This document shows positions 7,164 through 10,483 of a DNA stretch of 10,483 bases, piece after piece. Origin of the DNA: CAYMEV01 sp964431655 [NCBI: uncultured bacterium]. Its GTDB lineage: Bacteria; CAYMEV01. A program made the translations under genes and the position numbers. Position 1 is the stretch's first letter; each line of letters starts with the position of its first letter. A model generated the notes under the pieces. That model did no database searches, was not told the DNA's origin, and worked only from the letters and a program-made list of their open reading frames with translations. Location: contig CAYSKJ010000118.1 in the NCBI GenBank assembly GCA_964431655.1, positions 1-10,483 of the forward strand. Direction: 5' to 3'.

Positions 7164-8291
7164 CTAAACCAGGTATTCACCGAAGGACTTGGTAACCCTG
7201 TTGCCCTGAATGTCAAAGATATAAGCGCCCTCGTTCTCTCCGTAGGACAGAGTCCTCTGACGGCCATCAGAATTGAAGGTGAGAAGGTAGCTGTTCTGAT
7301 CAAGTCCGGTGCACACCTGGTCTTTGAACCTGTAGGCAAGATAGGATAGATTGTTGCGGTCATCCATTTTTATCCTGTCCTTGCAGTGCGGAAATATCTG
7401 GACCCCCTTAATAAGCCCGAGGCCTCTGGAAAAGAACTCGAATTCACTTCTTATTGGTGAATTGAGATGACTGAAGTCATTGTAGATAATCACATTTCTG
7501 CACATGATCATGGAGCCTGCTGAAATGGTAAAAATGCCAGCCTTTCTTTCAAGCTGGCTTTCAAATATATCATTAAGCCTGAAAAAACTTATGCTGTCAA
7601 GCAGGGTGCTTATATTACCCCCAAAGATAAAAATGCTTGAAGCATGGTTTATCATCCCTTCAAGATCCGATTTAATCCTTTGAAATTCCGGGTCCTCCAT
7701 GATTCCCGATTCCTCGAAAAAAAGACCGGCAAGACGGCTGTCCACCCGGGAAAAAATATTGTCCTGAAACCTTATCTGCCTTAATGTCGCTTTTATATCC
7801 CTTCCCAGATAATGAAATGTGTTTTCACTGATAAGGCGGTTGTAATCGCTTATATTTTCGGTATTTTTATATATGATGATTTTTGAAAGCTCGGTGTCAG
7901 GGAAGGTTATCCTGAACATCTCGAATAGGTCTCTGAACATAGCCACCAGCCTGCGGTTTTTAAGCCTGTAGAAAGACTGGATGCTCCTTTTGAGCCTTCT
8001 TATCTTGCTGTGCCTGCTTCCTATAACAGGGTTAAGCCCAAGGTATTTTCTCATTTTTCCGTATATAAGGAGATTATGGATATTATTCCTGTCAATACCT
8101 ATCTTTTCAAAGGATTCAGATATATGATCGTAGGAATTTTCCCGGTCGCCCCAGGATGCAGTAATAAGAAGTATATTCCTGCCTGCATTTTCATAAAGGT
8201 GCCTGATTGGCTCAGCAAACTTGTATATCAGGTCCCTTTCATGCATCACATTGCCATTGGAAATCAAAAACCCCCTGTCTTCCGGTATCAA
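7164..8291 (-). CDS. S51/cyanophycinase-like (class I glutamine-amidotransferase fold) protein with large helical insert
   Basis: The 375-residue protein resembles peptidase family S51 (cyanophycinase, peptidase E), serine hydrolases that cut aspartyl or beta-aspartyl peptides. The second half carries the signature in order: ASSIFIFGGNISTLL (217-231), GIFTISAGSMIM (252-263) with candidate nucleophile S257, RGLGLIKGVQIFPHCKDR (289-306) with candidate H302, then TGLDQNSYLL and a C-terminal YIFDIQGNRV strand. The first 80 residues form the usual N-terminal Rossmann half (FLISNGN, ILLITASWGDR). Between them lie about 135 mostly helical, Arg/Lys-rich residues where the family normally has a few tens; typical members are 230-290 residues long. 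The usual GGNQ motif reads GGNI. The start is TTG at 8291, with AGGAGG 5 nt upstream overlapping the previous stop. No signal peptide or membrane segment is seen, so it is probably cytoplasmic. Substrate unknown. Confidence 0.72.
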   Translation of the reverse strand: MIPEDRGFLISNGNVMHERDLIYKFAEPIRHLYENAGRNILLITASWGDRENSYDHISESFEKIGIDRNNIHNLLIYGKMRKYLGLNPVIGSRHSKIRRLKRSIQSFYRLKNRRLVAMFRDLFEMFRITFPDTELSKIIIYKNTENISDYNRLISENTFHYLGRDIKATLRQIRFQDNIFSRVDSRLAGLFFEESGIMEDPEFQRIKSDLEGMINHASSIFIFGGNISTLLDSISFFRLNDIFESQLERKAGIFTISAGSMIMCRNVIIYNDFSHLNSPIRSEFEFFSRGLGLIKGVQIFPHCKDRIKMDDRNNLSYLAYRFKDQVCTGLDQNSYLLTFNSDGRQRTLSYGENEGAYIFDIQGNRVTKSFGEYLV

Positions 8292-8296
8292 TACAG

Positions 8297-8302
8297 CCTC
8301 CT
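8297..8302 (-). promoter_or_regulatory. Ribosome binding site deciding the TTG start at 8291, overlapping the upstream stop
   Basis: AGGAGG on the minus strand lies 5 nt before TTG at 8291 and shares bases with the TAG stop of the acyltransferase gene (TAGGAGG). This supports TTG as the start over the in-frame ATG fifteen codons later and implies translational coupling of the two genes. Confidence 0.7.
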
Positions 8303-9077
8303 AATCTGTTTTGTCTCTTTCTGTACTGCTATGCTTTTTAAGCGATATATTTTTATAAACCTGTATCCTGGTCCCAAAAGCCAGGCTGTCAGGGGGAATG
8401 TCCTTGGATACAAGGCTTTTGGCACCTATAACACAATGATCGCCAATAATTTTTTCGCTTATTACAGTAACATTGCTTCCAAGCCAGCAATTTTTCCCGA
8501 TTAACGTAGGTTTTTCAGGTGTTTTGCCCGCCTGTTTGCAAAAAGGAACCGAACTGGCATAATCATATTCCCCTCCCGAAAGGATATGGGTAAAAGCAGC
8601 AACCATGGTACCCTCTCCTATTACGAGGCTGTTGGAAGAGAAAAGAATACAGTTGTGCCCTATATTTGCATCCCTTTGAATGGTTATGTCACCGTTTTTT
8701 GATGACAGGATGGTATTCCTGCCGATATAGACATTATCCTCCAGAGATATTGAATTGCCTTTTCCCTTGGCATCAATAAGAACATTGTCATCAAGCACTG
8801 TGTTATCACCAATCTCTATGCTTTTCGGGTGCCTTATAACAATATTTCTTCCAAAAAGGACTCCCTTTCCGATTTTTTTGAAAAAGGGTCTGTAAAGTAT
8901 CTGGCGCAGGATTATGCCCAGGGCACCGGGAATACCGGATAAGAAAAGATTTATTAACTCAAAGTAAAAAAATCCTAAAAAACTTCCCTCCCCGTATACC
9001 AGGGATTTGTAAATACTGAATTTCCCCTGTTTTGAGCCCAGTTTATGCTGGATTTTATAGCTGGCTTCTTCTTCCAT
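8301..9077 (-). CDS. Left-handed beta-helix (hexapeptide repeat) acyltransferase
   Basis: The 258-residue protein belongs to the hexapeptide-repeat O/N-acyltransferases, which typically move an acetyl group from acetyl-CoA to a sugar or amino group. Repeats of the [LIV]-G-x4 kind run from about residue 72 to 225 (VLFGRN, IEIGDN, VYIGRN, LVIGEG, TLIGKN, VIGAKS). A candidate catalytic histidine lies in AAFTHILSGG (160-169). The C-terminal signature PTLIGKNCWLGSNVTVI...IGAKSLVSKDIP (190-228) is typical of the family. The N-terminal 70 residues include a hydrophobic stretch (about 32-60, GSFLGFFYFELINLFLSGIPG), possibly membrane-associating. The ATG at 9077 has only a spaced GGGGGAAGG upstream. 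It starts 18 nt after aroF and ends 9 nt before the S51-like gene, so it is an operon member. The acceptor is unknown; polysaccharide or nucleotide-sugar modification is the usual role of relatives. Confidence 0.85.
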   Translation of the reverse strand: MEEEASYKIQHKLGSKQGKFSIYKSLVYGEGSFLGFFYFELINLFLSGIPGALGIILRQILYRPFFKKIGKGVLFGRNIVIRHPKSIEIGDNTVLDDNVLIDAKGKGNSISLEDNVYIGRNTILSSKNGDITIQRDANIGHNCILFSSNSLVIGEGTMVAAFTHILSGGEYDYASSVPFCKQAGKTPEKPTLIGKNCWLGSNVTVISEKIIGDHCVIGAKSLVSKDIPPDSLAFGTRIQVYKNISLKKHSSTERDKTD

Positions 9078-9095
9078 ATTATTTGACCTTCCCCC

Positions 9096-10115
9096 TTAGT
9101 ATTGCACTTTTTTGCCTATGGCGGCTGATATGCGGTCTATTTCATCCATAAGGCCGATGAACTGGCTGGGATATAAAGACTGGCTGCCATCGCATACAGC
9201 CCGTTCTGGATTAATATGCACTTCAACCATAATCCCCTGTGCCCCGGCCGCTATGGCAGCCTTTGCCATGGGAATTACCAGCTCCCTGTTTCCTGAACTG
9301 TGGCTTGGGTCAACTATTACAGGAAGATGGCTTTTCCTGTTTATAATCGCAATAGAAGCAAGATCAAGGGAAAAACGGGTCAGGGGCTCAAAACTCTTAG
9401 TACCCCTTTCACAAAGAATGATATTGGGATTCCCGTTGACCAGAAGATACTCAGCTGCCAGCAGCCACTCTTCTATGGTTGCAGACATACCCCTTTTTAG
9501 CAGTACCGGTTTTTTCAGGCTTCCGAGCTCTTTTAAAAGAGGATAGTTATTCATGTTTCTTGCCCCTACCTGTATAATGTCTATTTTACCGATAAAAAGG
9601 TCCAGATCCCGGATATCGAGAAGCTCCGATATAGTGTACATACCCACTTTATCTGCTATTTCTCTCATCATTTTAAGCCCTTCTCTGCCTAATCCCTGAA
9701 AGGAATAGGGTGATGTGCGGGGTTTGAAAGCTCCCCCCCTTAAAATCTTTATACCCCTTTTTCTTAGAATCTTCGCAGTGCTGTAAAGCTGTTCATGGCT
9801 TTCAATTGTGCATGGGCCGGCAATCACTGCTATGTCATCGCCTCCTATATTCATATCCCCTATGGCAACAACGGTGTTTTCGCTCCTGAATTCCCGGCCG
9901 GCCCTCAAGAATGGCTCGGTAATCCTGTGAACACCCAGCACTCCGCTCATAGTCTCAATATCGGAAATATCCTTCCCTCGTTTGTCTCCCAGCACATTTA
10001 TTATGATTCTCGAACCATCGGTCGATTTATGTATATTCAGGCCGAGCTCAGTGAGTTTTTTTATAACATCCTCAACTTCTGATGATCTGACGTTTTTGTT
10101 AAAGACTATAACCAT
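9096..10115 (-). CDS. aroF: 3-deoxy-7-phosphoheptulonate (DAHP) synthase with N-terminal ferredoxin-like regulatory domain
   Basis: This enzyme condenses phosphoenolpyruvate and erythrose 4-phosphate to DAHP, the first step of the shikimate pathway. The 339-residue protein is of the type I-beta class. An N-terminal ferredoxin-like domain (about 1-70), beginning MVIVFNKNV, is the inhibitor-binding regulatory element in the Thermotoga maritima enzyme. The barrel follows with AGPCTIES (99-106), LRGGAFKPRTSPYSFQGLG (125-143), QVGARNMNN (182-190), LLKRGM (205-210), ILCERG (233-238) and VDPSHSSG (268-275). The four metal ligands known in that enzyme fall at the same numbers here: C102, H272, E298 and D309. 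The start ATG at 10115 has AAGGA 8 nt upstream. It lies 27 nt after the chorismate mutase. Feedback control by tyrosine or phenylalanine is likely from the family but not proven. Confidence 0.95.
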   Translation of the reverse strand: MVIVFNKNVRSSEVEDVIKKLTELGLNIHKSTDGSRIIINVLGDKRGKDISDIETMSGVLGVHRITEPFLRAGREFRSENTVVAIGDMNIGGDDIAVIAGPCTIESHEQLYSTAKILRKRGIKILRGGAFKPRTSPYSFQGLGREGLKMMREIADKVGMYTISELLDIRDLDLFIGKIDIIQVGARNMNNYPLLKELGSLKKPVLLKRGMSATIEEWLLAAEYLLVNGNPNIILCERGTKSFEPLTRFSLDLASIAIINRKSHLPVIVDPSHSSGNRELVIPMAKAAIAAGAQGIMVEVHINPERAVCDGSQSLYPSQFIGLMDEIDRISAAIGKKVQY

Positions 10116-10142
10116 GGCAGAATTCCTTTATTAAATAAATAT

Positions 10143-10412
10143 TCATTCTAAACCGGTCCTTCTTGATTCGTCAAGAATTCTCTCAAATATTGCCCTGAGG
10201 GATGAATCTTTCAAAGAAATCCTGTTTTCTTCCATGATATTCTTAAATATCTCATTTTCCCTGTCAGGGTTATAAACATCCATCCCTTTTTCTTTTTTTT
10301 GATAAATAATCTGCCTGGATAATTCAAACCTTTTCTCAAGGAACCTGACTATCTGCCTGTCCACCTCATCGACCTCTTTTCTCTTCTGGGTAAGAAAATC
10401 CGTCAGAGACAT
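10143..10412 (-). CDS. aroQ: Chorismate mutase, AroQ class, stand-alone
   Basis: This 89-residue all-helical protein is an AroQ-fold chorismate mutase, converting chorismate to prephenate at the branch to phenylalanine and tyrosine. Active-site residues of the E. coli P-protein domain recur at almost the same positions: R11, R28, K39 and RE at 51-52 in NPDRENE. Two differ: the aspartate at 48 is Asn, and the glutamine usually found four residues after the last serine (Q88 in E. coli) is Gly87 in ESRRTGLE. The start ATG at 10412 has GGAGG 6 nt upstream. It ends 27 nt before aroF in the same frame, but in-frame stops (TGA, then TAA) separate the two, so it is not a broken fusion. Catalytic activity or a regulatory role towards the DAHP synthase are both possible. 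Confidence 0.88.
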   Translation of the reverse strand: MSLTDFLTQKRKEVDEVDRQIVRFLEKRFELSRQIIYQKKEKGMDVYNPDRENEIFKNIMEENRISLKDSSLRAIFERILDESRRTGLE

Positions 10413-10483
10413 TGCTTTCCTCCATTATTTAATATGAAACCAAATGAAATTACTTAGAAGATATTAGTTTTCTTACAATAAAA
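10413..10483 (-). other. AT-rich leader upstream of the chorismate mutase gene
   Basis: The last 71 bases before the window edge hold the GGAGG site of the chorismate mutase and AT-rich sequence. A TTGTAA (10478-10473) is followed at 16 bp by a weak TAAGTA, which is too poor to call a promoter. I see no T-box, attenuator hairpin or upstream gene end, so whether the operon starts here cannot be decided. Confidence 0.4.

Noticed and set aside
8010-8504. 164-codon open frame on the plus strand across the S51-like/acyltransferase junction
   Set aside because: It is antisense to the two coupled genes, has no ribosome site and no family resemblance.
10116-10145. Chorismate mutase-DAHP synthase fusion broken by a single stop codon
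   Set aside because: The two genes share a frame, but the gap contains a second in-frame TAA, and aroF has its own ribosome site and ATG with the expected ferredoxin-like N-terminus.

Overview
The window carries parts of three transcription units from a bacterium, most likely a strict anaerobe. The evidence is a four-subunit pyruvate:ferredoxin oxidoreductase operon in the order gamma-delta-alpha-beta, strong AGGAGG-type ribosome binding sites, frequent AGG/AGA and ATA codons, TTG starts and moderate-to-low GC. A Firmicutes-like or Thermotoga-like anaerobe fits, but taxonomy cannot be fixed from this window. There are no RNA genes, insertion sequences, CRISPR arrays or other mobile-element signs. 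Apart from a shared divergent promoter region of about 280 bp, the window is densely coding.

Region 1 (1-2412, minus strand) is porC-porD-porA-porB. The genes are tightly coupled: porC/porD overlap by 8 nt, porD/porA by 4 nt, and porA/porB are 15 nt apart. porB runs off the left edge. Together they make the ferredoxin-linked enzyme that interconverts pyruvate and acetyl-CoA + CO2.

Region 2 (2413-2690) is a very AT-rich divergent intergenic region. It holds a candidate promoter for each direction, a 19-bp operator-like palindrome close to the predicted por transcription start, and a 40-bp AT-rich inverted repeat around a perfect 16-bp palindrome. The uvrC extended -10 box lies only 7 nt from the ATG, so the uvrC mRNA may be leaderless.

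Region 3 (2691-4502, plus strand) is full-length uvrC, the nucleotide excision repair nuclease. It converges on the next unit with only 5 bp between the two stop codons.

Region 4 (4508-10412, minus strand) reads, in transcription order: an AroQ-type chorismate mutase, a DAHP synthase with an N-terminal ferredoxin-like regulatory domain, a left-handed beta-helix (hexapeptide) acyltransferase, an S51/cyanophycinase-like protein with a large helical insert, and a large membrane protein with a central spermidine-synthase-like domain. The first four have gaps of 27, 18 and 9 nt and look like one operon. The membrane protein has its own good promoter just after the S51-like stop codon. The aromatic entry-point pair is clear. 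The acyltransferase, S51-like protein and SpeE-like membrane protein form an unexplained set, and these are the most interesting genes here.
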